From Peribacillus alkalitolerans (GTDB lineage Bacteria > Bacillota > Bacilli > Bacillales > DSM-1321), in NCBI RefSeq assembly GCF_010882125.1, contig NZ_JAAGVZ010000002.1:1-64000 (forward strand): 64,000 bases of DNA, in the 5' to 3' direction. Shown one piece after another: positions 16,360 through 24,573 of this stretch. Position numbers and translations under genes: made by a program. The notes beneath the pieces were generated by a model, which did not search any database, had not been told where the DNA came from, and was given only the letters and a program-made list of their open reading frames with translations. How positions within the stretch are numbered: position 1 is the first letter of the stretch; every line of letters starts with the position of its first letter.

Positions 16360-17568
16360 TTATGAAACTACTAAGCTAGAGCCTGCAACTTCATTTGAAA
16401 TCTTCGCAATTACTTCAGGTGGAATTTTGAAGAATACTCCACAAGGATCGCTATGGACCATCGCTACAATGTAGGCCATATTATCAACATTCACCTCAAA
16501 ATCAGCAAATGAACTAGGAAGACCGACTTTTTCACGTAGGTTACGGATGTATAATACGACTTCCGCAAGGCACTCTTCTGGTTTTTCCGGTATATCCTTT
16601 AGACCTAGCGCTTCAGCAAAGCCATGAACTCGTTTTAAATAAAATGGTGCAAGTGATTCCATTACATTTGGTAGTAACACGGCATTGGCTAGTCCATGTG
16701 GAATTCCGAATTTTGCTCCAAATACGTGTGCTATATTGTGAACTGGGATCGCATTAACTGAAAGACTGAAAGCAGAAATTGCCATCGTACTAGCCATTAA
16801 CATATTGGATCGTGACGCAAGGTTATGCCCTTGATGAACAGCAGTAGGTAAATTATCTACAATCATTCGAATGGATTGAAGTGCATATGCATCTGTCATT
16901 GGATTCGCATTAGGTGAGAAATAAGCTTCAACAGCATGAGTTAATGCGTCAAATCCTGTAAAAGCAGTAATTTTTGGTGGTAAAGCAACTGTAAGCTCAG
17001 GGTCTAAAATCGCCATATCAGGGCTAATAAATGTATTTAGGATGTTCGTTTTAATTCCTACCTTTTCATTGAAGACTACAGCGATTGGAGACACTTCTGC
17101 GCCAGTTCCAGCTGTTGTTGCGATTGCAACGTGTGGAATTGGAATATACTCAGCTTGTGGCCAAAATTCCATTACATTTCCAACAAGGAGTGCTTCACGA
17201 ATATCATGAACTTTATTATGTAGCATCCATTTAATTGCTTTAACTGTGTCTAAAACACTTCCGCCACCCACAGCAATAAGTGAATCTCCATTACATTCTT
17301 TAAAGAACTTTGCTCCGCGGTTTATGATTTCACCTTTTGCATCCTGTTCTATGTCCTCAAAGACCCCTACTAGCTGTACTGCACTAGGAACAGTCTCAAA
17401 TAGCTCCTTAATTTTATCTGTAATTCCTGCTTGAGTTAGTCCTTTATCAACGTAAAGAACTGCTCTTTTACCACCAAGTCCTTTAATCATTTCTGGTAAC
17501 AATGAGCGAGCTCCAGCCCCACTGTTTACAACTGTTCGAACTGAAAACTGAAAAAATGACGTTATCAT
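16360..17568 (-). CDS. Iron-containing alcohol dehydrogenase (class III)
   Basis: A 402-residue member of the iron-dependent alcohol dehydrogenase family, which oxidises alcohols with NAD(P). The nucleotide-binding signature GGGSVLDTVKA lies near residue 100, then TTAGTGAEVSP. The metal region includes GFDALTHAVEAYFSPNANP and the ligands of HNIAHVFGAKFGIPHG (His of HNIAH and the later PHG). The gene follows the aldehyde dehydrogenase by 88 nt and sits upstream of the alkylsulfatase, so a long-chain alkanol released from alkyl sulfate is the best substrate guess. Other alcohols remain possible. Confidence 0.9.
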   Translation of the reverse strand: MITSFFQFSVRTVVNSGAGARSLLPEMIKGLGGKRAVLYVDKGLTQAGITDKIKELFETVPSAVQLVGVFEDIEQDAKGEIINRGAKFFKECNGDSLIAVGGGSVLDTVKAIKWMLHNKVHDIREALLVGNVMEFWPQAEYIPIPHVAIATTAGTGAEVSPIAVVFNEKVGIKTNILNTFISPDMAILDPELTVALPPKITAFTGFDALTHAVEAYFSPNANPMTDAYALQSIRMIVDNLPTAVHQGHNLASRSNMLMASTMAISAFSLSVNAIPVHNIAHVFGAKFGIPHGLANAVLLPNVMESLAPFYLKRVHGFAEALGLKDIPEKPEECLAEVVLYIRNLREKVGLPSSFADFEVNVDNMAYIVAMVHSDPCGVFFKIPPEVIAKISNEVAGSSLVVS

Positions 17569-17656
17569 GGGATCACCTACTCTTTTCTATTAATGTTTTT
17601 TAAAATCATTCGGATTTAATCTGTTTTTTATATAAGTCATTTAAATATCTAGTTTT

Positions 17657-19174
17657 TTATAATAAGATACCGTACCAAGGTTTTTGGCTTAGTTCAGGAG
17701 TAAGCGAGCAATGAACATGCTTTACTTGCGTGTACTCATCTAAAGCATAGCGGCCAAGCTCACGACCAAAACCACTTTGTTTATATCCACCAAATGGTGC
17801 ATCACTTCTTAACATGTGCCAGTCATTGATCCAAACTGTCCCTGCTCTTAATTGACTTGAAATTTGTAGTGCTTTGTTAACATCTTTTGACCAAACTCCA
17901 GCTGCTAATCCGTAAATTGAGTCATTGGCTATTTCGATTGCTTCTTCAATCGTAGAATAACGAATTACACAAAGAACTGGTCCGAAAATCTCTTCTTGGG
18001 CGATTTTCATTTTATTGTGTACATCCGCGAAAATAGTAGGTTCAATGAAATAGCCATTCTCATAGCCTTCACCTGTTAAACGCTTTCCACCACATACTAA
18101 GCGAGCACCTTCTTGAATTCCAGCCTCAACATAGGATAATACCGTGTCAAGTTGCTGCTGAGAAGCCATAGGCCCCATGCCGTTCGCCATATCAAGTTGG
18201 TTTCCAATCGTAATTGAAGAAGCCAACTTCGCTAATCGATCAACAACTTCATCATAAATAGAATCATGTACTAATAGGCGAGTTCCAGATTCGCAAAGTT
18301 GTCCCGAATGAAGACAGAAGCCAAATAAGCTACCTGGAATCGTAATATCTAAATCAGCATCTGGTAAAACGATAGAAGGTGACTTTCCACCTAATTCAAG
18401 TGTTACGCGTTTTACAGTCCCAGCTGCTAACTGCATAATACGGCGTCCAACCTCAGTTGATCCAGTAAAGGCGATTTTATCAACATGTGGATGAGTAGCT
18501 AGCACTTCTCCAACAGTAGCTCCAGGTCCTGAGACAACATTGAAAACTCCAGCCGGAATTCCAGCTTCAGTAGCTAATTCTGCTAATTTCAAAGTTGAAA
18601 GCGGTGTATTTGATGCTGGTTTAACAACAATTGAATTCCCCATTGCAAGTGCAGGTGCAATTTTCCACATTGCTAAAAGCATTGGAAGATTCCAAGGTGT
18701 AATCGCAGCTACGACACCAACTCCTTCACGCCATACCTGATTATTGCTAGGTCCTGGAAAAGGTAGTATTGGCAGAGACTCAACAAATGGATACTCAACA
18801 GTAAATTTAGCTGTTTGCTGAAGTAGATCAACTAAATATAAAATATCTAAGTTTGAAATTCGTCTTACAGTTGCACCTGAGCTAATAGCTTCTAAGAATG
18901 CAAGTTCCCCAGAATGTTCGATAATCTTATTCCCGAAATTAATTAAGATTTGAGCTCTTTCTTGTGGAGATTTTTTTGACCATACTCCTGAGTCAAAGGC
19001 TTTACGAGCAGAAGCAATAGCAGCTTCAGTATCTTCCTTTCCTGCTTTAGCGACCAGAGCGATTACTTCTCCAGATGCAGGATTTTTCACACTAAACGTT
19101 TCACCACTTTTTGCAGGTGTCCATCCACCATCAATATAAAGCGGAAACTCCAATACTTTTACAGTCGTTTGCAT
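17657..19174 (-). CDS. Aldehyde dehydrogenase (NAD(P)-dependent)
   Basis: A 505-residue aldehyde dehydrogenase that oxidises an aldehyde to the carboxylic acid. The family landmarks are visible: TPWNLPMLLAMWK with the catalytic Asn, KPASNTP for cofactor binding, FTGSTEVGR, the general base in LELGGKSP, the nucleophilic Cys in HSGQLCESGTR, and the late EEIFGPVL and PFGGYKQSGFGRE. It heads an operon with the iron alcohol dehydrogenase. In the alkyl sulfate route it would make the fatty acid used by the acyl-CoA ligase at 24574. The divergent LysR gene and the cre-like site at 19385 lie in its 453-nt upstream region. Confidence 0.93.
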   Translation of the reverse strand: MQTTVKVLEFPLYIDGGWTPAKSGETFSVKNPASGEVIALVAKAGKEDTEAAIASARKAFDSGVWSKKSPQERAQILINFGNKIIEHSGELAFLEAISSGATVRRISNLDILYLVDLLQQTAKFTVEYPFVESLPILPFPGPSNNQVWREGVGVVAAITPWNLPMLLAMWKIAPALAMGNSIVVKPASNTPLSTLKLAELATEAGIPAGVFNVVSGPGATVGEVLATHPHVDKIAFTGSTEVGRRIMQLAAGTVKRVTLELGGKSPSIVLPDADLDITIPGSLFGFCLHSGQLCESGTRLLVHDSIYDEVVDRLAKLASSITIGNQLDMANGMGPMASQQQLDTVLSYVEAGIQEGARLVCGGKRLTGEGYENGYFIEPTIFADVHNKMKIAQEEIFGPVLCVIRYSTIEEAIEIANDSIYGLAAGVWSKDVNKALQISSQLRAGTVWINDWHMLRSDAPFGGYKQSGFGRELGRYALDEYTQVKHVHCSLTPELSQKPWYGILL

Positions 19175-19384
19175 GTAAAAACCTCCTAAAAATAGTTTTA
19201 ATAATATTAAATAAATAGGATTTATAGTAACACCTTTTCCTTCGAATAGGCCTTACCTCTTATTTAGAAAATAAGTAGATCATTTAGGGTATAACGATGT
19301 TAGGTCATAGATCATCTTCTTTCCCCTTTTTAAATGAATGAAGATACATTATAATGACCTGATTCTATGTACTCTATAAAACCA

Positions 19385-19398
19385 AGAAAACGCTTGCA
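19385..19398. promoter_or_regulatory. cre-like site (CcpA), copy 1
   Basis: AGAAAACGCTTGCA, read on the other strand as TGCAAGCGTTTTCT, fits the catabolite-repression consensus closely. The same 14 bases occur at 26247-26260 ahead of the acyl-CoA ligase. It suggests that glucose represses the alcohol and aldehyde dehydrogenase operon or the LysR gene. Confidence 0.6.
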
Positions 19399-19504
19399 AA
19401 AATACATAAAACTTTTTGAATATAAAATAAGATGAACGGTTTTTTCAGGATTCATTTTAATTATAAAATTAAGAATTATCTGAATTTATTGTATAACTTC
19501 ACTA

Positions 19505-19515
19505 TTACTTAGTAA
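19505..19515. promoter_or_regulatory. LysR-type dyad, copy 1
   Basis: TTACTTAGTAA is a perfect dyad around a single central base, 112 nt before the LysR ATG. It sits in a longer conserved block (ATTGTATAACT upstream, AAATTAA downstream) shared with 26372-26382. This fits a LysR binding site, though the T-N11-A pattern alone is weak evidence. Confidence 0.55.
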
Positions 19516-19627
19516 AATTAAGGTTTGTAATACCTTGTTCACATTTTCTAATATCTAAAAATAGAGGATTTTTTATTATCTAAACTAATTTCTAATATAG
19601 TAATTTACGATAAAAGGTGGTCATCAT

Positions 19628-20536
19628 ATGCACATACAAAAACTAAAGATACTTTCTGAAGTTGCTAATACAGGGTCCTTTTCATTAGCTGGACAGAATC
19701 TTCATATAAGTCAATCTGGTATTAGTCAGGATATTAAAAAAATAGAAGATGAATTGGGTGTAAAAATTTTCGATCGCTCTCGTTATGGGGTTGTTCAAAC
19801 ATATGAAGGAACTAATATAGTAAAAAAAGCAAATGAAGTTTTGCAAAAATATGAAGAATTGATTGAAGAGGCTAGAAAAATTTTAGATATACATTCTGGA
19901 AATCTTAGAGTGTCTACCATTCCTGCATTTATTACTTATTTATTGAAACCATTAATGGAATTTAAGAATTTATATTCAAATATAACGATAGAGATTTCAG
20001 AAAATATAACTGAACTTACTGTTGAATCGGTTCAACAGAATAAAACTGAAATTGGCCTAATCTGCATATATGAGGATATTATAAAAGAAATTGAGCATTT
20101 AAATTTTGAGAGTATCCTTGTGGGAACCCTAAAGGTTTATGTAAGTAGCGATTCCCCTTTTGCTAAAAAGAAAAAAATAATACCAGAGGAAATCATTCAG
20201 CAGCCGGTAGTCTTATATAATGGCGATTATATTAAATGGTTTATTAATAATTTTCAACATACTTTTGGGAAATTGAATATTTTATTTTCATCAAATCAAA
20301 CGGAAGAACTATCACGATTAATCTCAAATGGATCAGCCATTGGGTTTGCCCCAGATTTCGCTACTAAAAGTAACCCTTATGTTATAGAAGGTAAAATGAT
20401 TGAAATTGATATTATCAACTATGAACCAATTAATGTAACACTTGGAATTATTCATTCAAAGAATAGAGCTCCTTCAAAAATAGAGAAACACTTAATCCAG
20501 TTTATTAAATCCGAATTACAATATTATATAAGTTAA
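19628..20536 (+). CDS. LysR-family regulator, paralogue 1
   Basis: A 302-residue LysR protein. The winged helix at the N-terminus reads ANTGSFSLAGQNLHISQSG, followed by a linker helix and an effector-binding domain from about residue 95. It is closely similar over its whole length to the LysR protein at 26496, sharing MHIQKLK, the IVKKANEVL linker and YNGDYIKWFI. It diverges from the aldehyde/alcohol dehydrogenase operon, which is its likely target. A fatty acid, aldehyde or alkyl sulfate would be a sensible inducer, by inference. AAAGGTGG precedes the ATG. Confidence 0.92.
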   Translation: MHIQKLKILSEVANTGSFSLAGQNLHISQSGISQDIKKIEDELGVKIFDRSRYGVVQTYEGTNIVKKANEVLQKYEELIEEARKILDIHSGNLRVSTIPAFITYLLKPLMEFKNLYSNITIEISENITELTVESVQQNKTEIGLICIYEDIIKEIEHLNFESILVGTLKVYVSSDSPFAKKKKIIPEEIIQQPVVLYNGDYIKWFINNFQHTFGKLNILFSSNQTEELSRLISNGSAIGFAPDFATKSNPYVIEGKMIEIDIINYEPINVTLGIIHSKNRAPSKIEKHLIQFIKSELQYYIS

Positions 20537-20731
20537 CCTATTATGCTTTTGCACAGTATGTCGGTGAAATAGTCTGTTTACTGAAAGCTACATTAGCCAT
20601 ATATGCGCGATAAGATTTAACGTGTAGCGCGGGTCCCGCTATTATGTGTAAAGTTTGAATTCATGATCATGAACCAAGATGCTTATCAAGTGTTTGAAAA
20701 TGAAAATAAGAAAGTATTTCACACAAGAATA
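20537..20731. other. Intergenic, no intact gene
   Basis: No gene is supported. A frame on the plus strand from about 20670 reads MNQDAYQVFENENKKVFHT but runs into the terminator at 20732, and may be a remnant. Confidence 0.4.
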
Positions 20732-20764
20732 AGCAGAAGAACTCGGTTCATCTGCTTTTTTTTC
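20732..20764 (+). terminator. Terminator, plus strand
   Basis: AGCAGAAGAAC pairs with GTTCATCTGCT across a short loop and is followed by eight T residues. It lies about 200 nt past the LysR stop and is the first good terminator for it. Confidence 0.85.
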
Positions 20765-20782
20765 AATAGAATGTGAATTAAT

Positions 20783-21049
20783 TCATTTTTTATATATGCT
20801 AATCATCACTTGAATGATAGAAATGAACATAATTATGAAGGAGTAAAACTGAATGACAAGATCATCAAATCCTCCACAACATTTTGCTAATTTAACGGCA
20901 TTTTGATAAAGGAAAATTGCTAAAAATAAATTCATAAAAATAAAATAGAATTTAACTTTTTTGGTTTTTACATAAATTGTTAAAATTACTATGATTATTT
21001 CAAAAAGCAATAAAAATATCTCTAGAAATGGTCTAATAAATTCATACAT
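20783..21049 (-). CDS. Small membrane protein, unknown
   Basis: An 88-residue protein that I do not recognise. It has three hydrophobic segments (about 7-28, 33-50 and 64-85), with a KTKK turn after the first and a KCCGG turn between the second and third. A good AAAGGAGG ribosome binding site lies 11 nt before the ATG, so it is probably real. It lies downstream of the DUF421 gene on the same strand, past a terminator and a gap of about 190 nt, so it is likely transcribed on its own. Confidence 0.65.
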   Translation of the reverse strand: MYEFIRPFLEIFLLLFEIIIVILTIYVKTKKVKFYFIFMNLFLAIFLYQNAVKLAKCCGGFDDLVIQFYSFIIMFISIIQVMISIYKK

Positions 21050-21210
21050 TTTAAAACTAACCTCCTTTATTATTAAGAAATATAGTACGAATTATCGTTG
21101 ATCAAGTTCCTAGCGATTTCGTTATTTCATTGTATGTATTAATATTAGAACCATTTACCAATAAATCTATAAATAGGTAACATCAACCAGGACATACCCC
21201 CAGCCATGGC

Positions 21211-21244
21211 AAGAATAACAAAAGCCACCCCCTAAAGAGTGACT
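21211..21244 (-). terminator. Terminator of the DUF421 gene
   Basis: AGTCAC pairs with GTGGCT (one G-T pair) across a 10-nt loop on the minus strand and is followed by TTTGTTATTCTT. Confidence 0.6.
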
Positions 21245-21248
21245 AATT

Positions 21249-21860
21249 TTACTGAAGATGATCTTGTGGAGTAGTGTGATGATTGTCAGAAGTAACCTCC
21301 GTAAATATATTACTTTGTACAGCAGGTGTATAATTTTGAACAGAGTTGGATGATTCGGAAAACTTGGTTTCGATTAAATGTAGTAAATTCTGAATGTCCT
21401 GTTTGGAGGCTGGCTGCTTATCAGACTTCAACTTGTAACCAAGTTCTCCACTAACCTCAATTTGCGCCCATTCGAGATCACCTATTGCATTAATTCCAGC
21501 TTGGTTTAATCTCATTCTAAGATTTTCAGTAGTAAGTTTTATTTTTTTCATGTTTTCTTCATTTAAGGTACCATTCTCAATTACTATTACTGGTTTTCCT
21601 GTAAGAAATGTTTCTACCCCATAAAACTTTATTTTAAGTAACTGGATTGCAAATAACGTAATTATGAGAACAGACGCAACACCAAATGTAGTCCAAAGCC
21701 CTTGATTTTCAATAGGACGACTAAGTAAAGGTCCAATCGTTATCATTATAACAAGTTCGGTGACTGTCATTTTAGCAATTGAAATTCTTCCGGAAATTCT
21801 TAATAAGAGCGTTCCCATTATAACAATTAGAACTGTACTCCAGATCCAATGTAATTGCAT
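21249..21860 (-). CDS. DUF421 (YetF-family) membrane protein
   Basis: A 203-residue protein of the DUF421 family, common in Bacillus as YetF, YdfR, YkjA and YrbG, some of which are spore-envelope related. Three N-terminal helices (about 5-80) contain the family motif RISGRISIAKMTVTELV and the conserved GPLLSRPI. A soluble domain follows with GKPVIVIENGTLNEENMKK and LRMRLNQAGI, which matches the family pattern of NG, then LR-LR-GI. The last 30 residues are a Ser/Thr/Asn/His-rich tail. The biochemical function is not known. Confidence 0.88.
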   Translation of the reverse strand: MQLHWIWSTVLIVIMGTLLLRISGRISIAKMTVTELVIMITIGPLLSRPIENQGLWTTFGVASVLIITLFAIQLLKIKFYGVETFLTGKPVIVIENGTLNEENMKKIKLTTENLRMRLNQAGINAIGDLEWAQIEVSGELGYKLKSDKQPASKQDIQNLLHLIETKFSESSNSVQNYTPAVQSNIFTEVTSDNHHTTPQDHLQ

Positions 21861-21967
21861 ATTATCAACCCTTTTTACGTTAGTTTACAAGGAGACTGAT
21901 AATTATATACATATAATATTTAATGACAGCTAGATCTTATCCTTTGCCTTTGGTTTATACTTTTACT

Positions 21968-22645
21968 TTAACTCATATGTATGTCTATGCCATACTGAAG
22001 CAATTGTAGTTTCCTTGCCACAGATTGGGATGCAAAATTGTCCCACGAAGTGCTATATAGAGCAATTCGTCCTTGTTTTTGTACCTCTTCTGCCCATGCA
22101 TTTGTCACGTCTATACTGTATCCTCTTCCACGGTAATCTTCATGTGTGAATACACTTGCTTCGTCTGCCCTTGTGGACTTCCGTGCACTACAACAAATCG
22201 AAACCGTAATGTTATCTTCAACTATTACAAAACAAGGTTGCTTATACTCCAAATTCTCAAATGTATATGGAAAATAAGGCTTTAAAAGTCCTTTATTTTC
22301 ATGAGTTACTTTTATGGCTTGTGTACGAACCCTGTCTCTTACATCAGGAAACACATACGCGGGTCCAATCCATAAGTGATTTAACTGACGGCCTATGCTT
22401 AAAACATTGATTAATTCTCCTATCTGAGCACCAGGATTTGTCCCTATAACTTGTTCGAGTTTTTCTACAAGGCTCGTATCCAGTGTATTTGAATACCTCA
22501 CTACACTACCCAATTTAGTACCACCAACGAAAATTCTTGGTGCAACATCGTAGGGTGGTTCATTTACGACTGTCATTCGATTTTCAGTATCGTGTTGAAA
22601 TAACACATTCACATGGTGTTCCATCAATTCTAAATCAGACAACAT
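21968..22645 (-). CDS. GNAT-family acetyltransferase
   Basis: A 226-residue acetyltransferase. I start it at the ATG at 22645 (MLSDLELMEHH), with GGAGG 7 nt upstream. The N-terminal half is not typical of the family, and the C-terminal half holds the acetyl-CoA fold, with EASVFTHEDYRGRGYSIDVT as the cofactor-binding motif A. The substrate is unknown. Its leader region is a duplicated copy of the start of the DinB-like gene (see 22661-22774), so its promoter and part of its ribosome-binding context were captured from that gene. Confidence 0.8.
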   Translation of the reverse strand: MLSDLELMEHHVNVLFQHDTENRMTVVNEPPYDVAPRIFVGGTKLGSVVRYSNTLDTSLVEKLEQVIGTNPGAQIGELINVLSIGRQLNHLWIGPAYVFPDVRDRVRTQAIKVTHENKGLLKPYFPYTFENLEYKQPCFVIVEDNITVSICCSARKSTRADEASVFTHEDYRGRGYSIDVTNAWAEEVQKQGRIALYSTSWDNFASQSVARKLQLLQYGIDIHMS

Positions 22646-22660
22646 AGACATTCCTCCGTA

Positions 22661-22774
22661 ATGACTTGGATTCAATGATTTATTCCATCAATTACCTTTT
22701 GCAATGATACCCCTCCTATTTTTTGGGTAACTAGTTTCTTCTATTAAACTTAATTATCCTTCAAAAACCTGCCC
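22661..22774 (-). repeat. Direct repeat, copy 1: duplicated 5' end of the DinB-like gene
   Basis: About 114 bases here match 24183-24300 with a few substitutions and a short gap. In copy 2 the segment holds the promoter region, ribosome binding site and first 15 or so codons of the DinB-like gene. In copy 1 the same elements lie just ahead of the acetyltransferase. The two copies have the same orientation and flank the methyltransferase and most of the DinB-like gene. Confidence 0.9.
22672..22704 (-). CDS. Ten-codon leader peptide ahead of the acetyltransferase
   Basis: The duplicated TTG start and its GGAGGGG site are intact and encode MQKVIDGINH, after which the Trp codon TGG of the DinB-like gene has become TGA. 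The acetyltransferase ATG is 27 nt beyond this stop. It is a gene fragment in origin. It may now be a short translated leader, but no conserved function is shown. Confidence 0.45.
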   Translation of the reverse strand: MQKVIDGINH

Positions 22775-22805
22775 TGTTACTACGATTGAAGTATATTACT
22801 TACTT

Positions 22806-22843
22806 CAATAATAAAGAGCGATAATCCTTCTGGATCACCGCTC
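22806..22843 (-). terminator. Terminator of the methyltransferase gene
   Basis: GAGCGGTGATCC pairs with GGATTATCGCTC (two G-T pairs) around a 4-nt loop on the minus strand, with TTTATTATTG following. It lies about 30 nt past the methyltransferase stop. Confidence 0.8.
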
Positions 22844-22874
22844 CCTTTAGTTCATGAACTTGTAAAATACCTTT

Positions 22875-23630
22875 TTACATTTTTTGGGCTTTTATAATCA
22901 TAGTAGTAGGGAATCTTCTCGCTTTGTATAAAGAATAATAACGATCAGAAAATTCTTCTTCTACGGAATCAAAGCTTTCTGAAACGTCACTTTCAATAAC
23001 TGAGTCAATAGTAAATCCTGCATTAATTAATTCATTTATATAAGTACTTATTTTTCTTTTAGGAATTACAACCGGAGCTTCTTCGCCTTTGAACTTGAGA
23101 TACGTTGTTGTTCCTTCATCCTGATATGATCCATCAAGATAGATTTGACCATTTTGACTTATCATATGTCCGTATAAAGGGTGATCCCAGCTAAAAACAA
23201 AATACCCCCCGGGTTTTAAATAGGAATGAATTAATTTAAATGTAGATGACAAATCTGTTGTCCATCCTATTGCATATATTGAATAAACTACGTCAAAATA
23301 TAAGTTTGGCAGACCAATATCCTCTTCCATAGGTGCGCAGAATAAGTGAGTTTCCAAGTCTCTTAAAGTATTTTTTGCTGTCTTAATCTGAGTCTCTGAT
23401 AAGTCAACCCCCCATAATTCACCAGCACCTTTTTCCGCCATATAAAGTAAAGAATGTCCGCTGCCACAGCCTATATCAAGAACTTTTTTATTTGTCATTT
23501 CTTCAAACAGTCTTAATTCCTCTTCCGTTTGGGTAAACGGCCCATAACTAGGCAACGCATCTTTTCCATTGAAATGATTGGCCACTATATCCCAGCTTTT
23601 CTTATTTTGTTTTAGAATATCAAACGTCAT
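22875..23630 (-). CDS. Class I SAM-dependent methyltransferase
   Basis: A 251-residue methyltransferase of the UbiE/SmtA-like type. I start it at the ATG at 23630 with AGGGG 5 nt upstream. Motif I is VLDIGCGSGHSLLYMAEKG, then LWGVDLSETQI with the acidic residue that binds the SAM ribose, MEEDIGLPNLYFDVVYS for motif II, and KPGGYFVFSWDHP for motif III. The substrate is not evident. It has its own terminator, and it lies between the two copies of the 114-bp direct repeat. Confidence 0.88.
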   Translation of the reverse strand: MTFDILKQNKKSWDIVANHFNGKDALPSYGPFTQTEEELRLFEEMTNKKVLDIGCGSGHSLLYMAEKGAGELWGVDLSETQIKTAKNTLRDLETHLFCAPMEEDIGLPNLYFDVVYSIYAIGWTTDLSSTFKLIHSYLKPGGYFVFSWDHPLYGHMISQNGQIYLDGSYQDEGTTTYLKFKGEEAPVVIPKRKISTYINELINAGFTIDSVIESDVSESFDSVEEEFSDRYYSLYKARRFPTTMIIKAQKM

Positions 23631-23767
23631 CTTATCCCCTCCCACACTATATATTGATACTACATTCTTCTACAGCATTCCTGCCTCGTTAGCTAATAAG
23701 AAAATCCATCACAAATAAAGCTATTAACTTTAACTCTTGCCCTCTTGAGCTATATTAATATATTTAA

Positions 23768-24226
23768 TCAGGCATTATTCTTTGCAAAGATTTGATTATT
23801 AATATGATGTTCCATATGGTCAAGATAATCCTGTAAGAGCCACTCTAATCTCTTTTGTTGGTTATTCCCTATATCACAAAGATAAGATAATTTCTCACTG
23901 GGCATTTTTAAAATAATATTTATGATTTGTTGATTTAAGACAATAAAAAGGGATAGTATTTCTTCCATTGGTCTTGATTGATAGTTCTGGATTACTACCC
24001 ATTTGTCCTGATTATACGATGGGATAACATATGGTTGTTCTTCGTATTGAATAGTTATAAACCTATTAATATTATTTATTGCCGAGTCACATAAATGTCC
24101 TAAAATCTCTTTTTTTGACCATTTATGCGGTAAAAGCCGAGTAGATATTTCATTTTGGGACATATGGTTGAACTCTTCTGGTATGACTTGTATCCAATGA
24201 TTTATTCCATCAATAACCTTTTGCAA
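23768..24226 (-). CDS. DinB/YfiT-like four-helix protein
   Basis: A 152-residue DinB-superfamily protein. Start is TTG at 24226, with GGAGGGG 5 nt upstream. The metal-binding histidines typical of the fold appear in LGHLCDSAINN and DHMEHHINNQ. Members of the superfamily include thiol-dependent S-transferases and many metal-binding proteins of unknown role, so no reaction is assigned. Its first codons and upstream region are duplicated 1.5 kb away, ahead of the acetyltransferase. Confidence 0.8.
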   Translation of the reverse strand: MQKVIDGINHWIQVIPEEFNHMSQNEISTRLLPHKWSKKEILGHLCDSAINNINRFITIQYEEQPYVIPSYNQDKWVVIQNYQSRPMEEILSLFIVLNQQIINIILKMPSEKLSYLCDIGNNQQKRLEWLLQDYLDHMEHHINNQIFAKNNA

Positions 24227-24300
24227 TGATACCCCTCCTATTTTTTTGGTATTTAACTAGTTTCTTCTATTAAACCTAATTATCCTTCAAAAACCTGCCC
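24183..24300 (-). repeat. Direct repeat, copy 2 (parental copy)
   Basis: This is the copy that includes the functional start of the DinB-like gene, so it is probably the source of copy 1 at 22661-22774. Conserved parts include GATTTATTCCATCAAT, GCAATGATACCCCTCCTA and CTAGTTTCTTCTATTAAAC. Confidence 0.9.
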
Positions 24301-24456
24301 CTTAAAGAAGAATAAGAAAAATCCGATTCCCAATTATCAGCATCGAACCAAGTTCAGACATAACTTTATTTTTACTGTATTTAGACATTAGGTATTTCAT
24401 TTCATATCTTTTCGAAAATCAAACCGGATTGATGTTTCCTTTTGGGCCTATAAAAG
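24301..24456. other. Intergenic between the DinB-like and acyl-CoA ligase genes
   Basis: No gene or clear signal is seen in this stretch apart from the terminator that follows it. Confidence 0.5.
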
Positions 24457-24493
24457 AAAAAAGTTCAATACAGAGTGTGTACTGAACTTTTTT
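24457..24493 (-). terminator. Terminator of the acyl-CoA ligase gene
   Basis: GTTCAGTACA pairs with TGTATTGAAC (one G-T pair) with A and T runs on both sides, so it can work in both directions. It is about 80 nt past the ligase stop. Confidence 0.85.
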
Positions 24494-24573
24494 CGCTTTC
24501 TGAAAATGGCACAATGGCACTATTAAGTTTAGAATTTTTTTATTCTAGCACACCTAATATAGCAATTAATACA

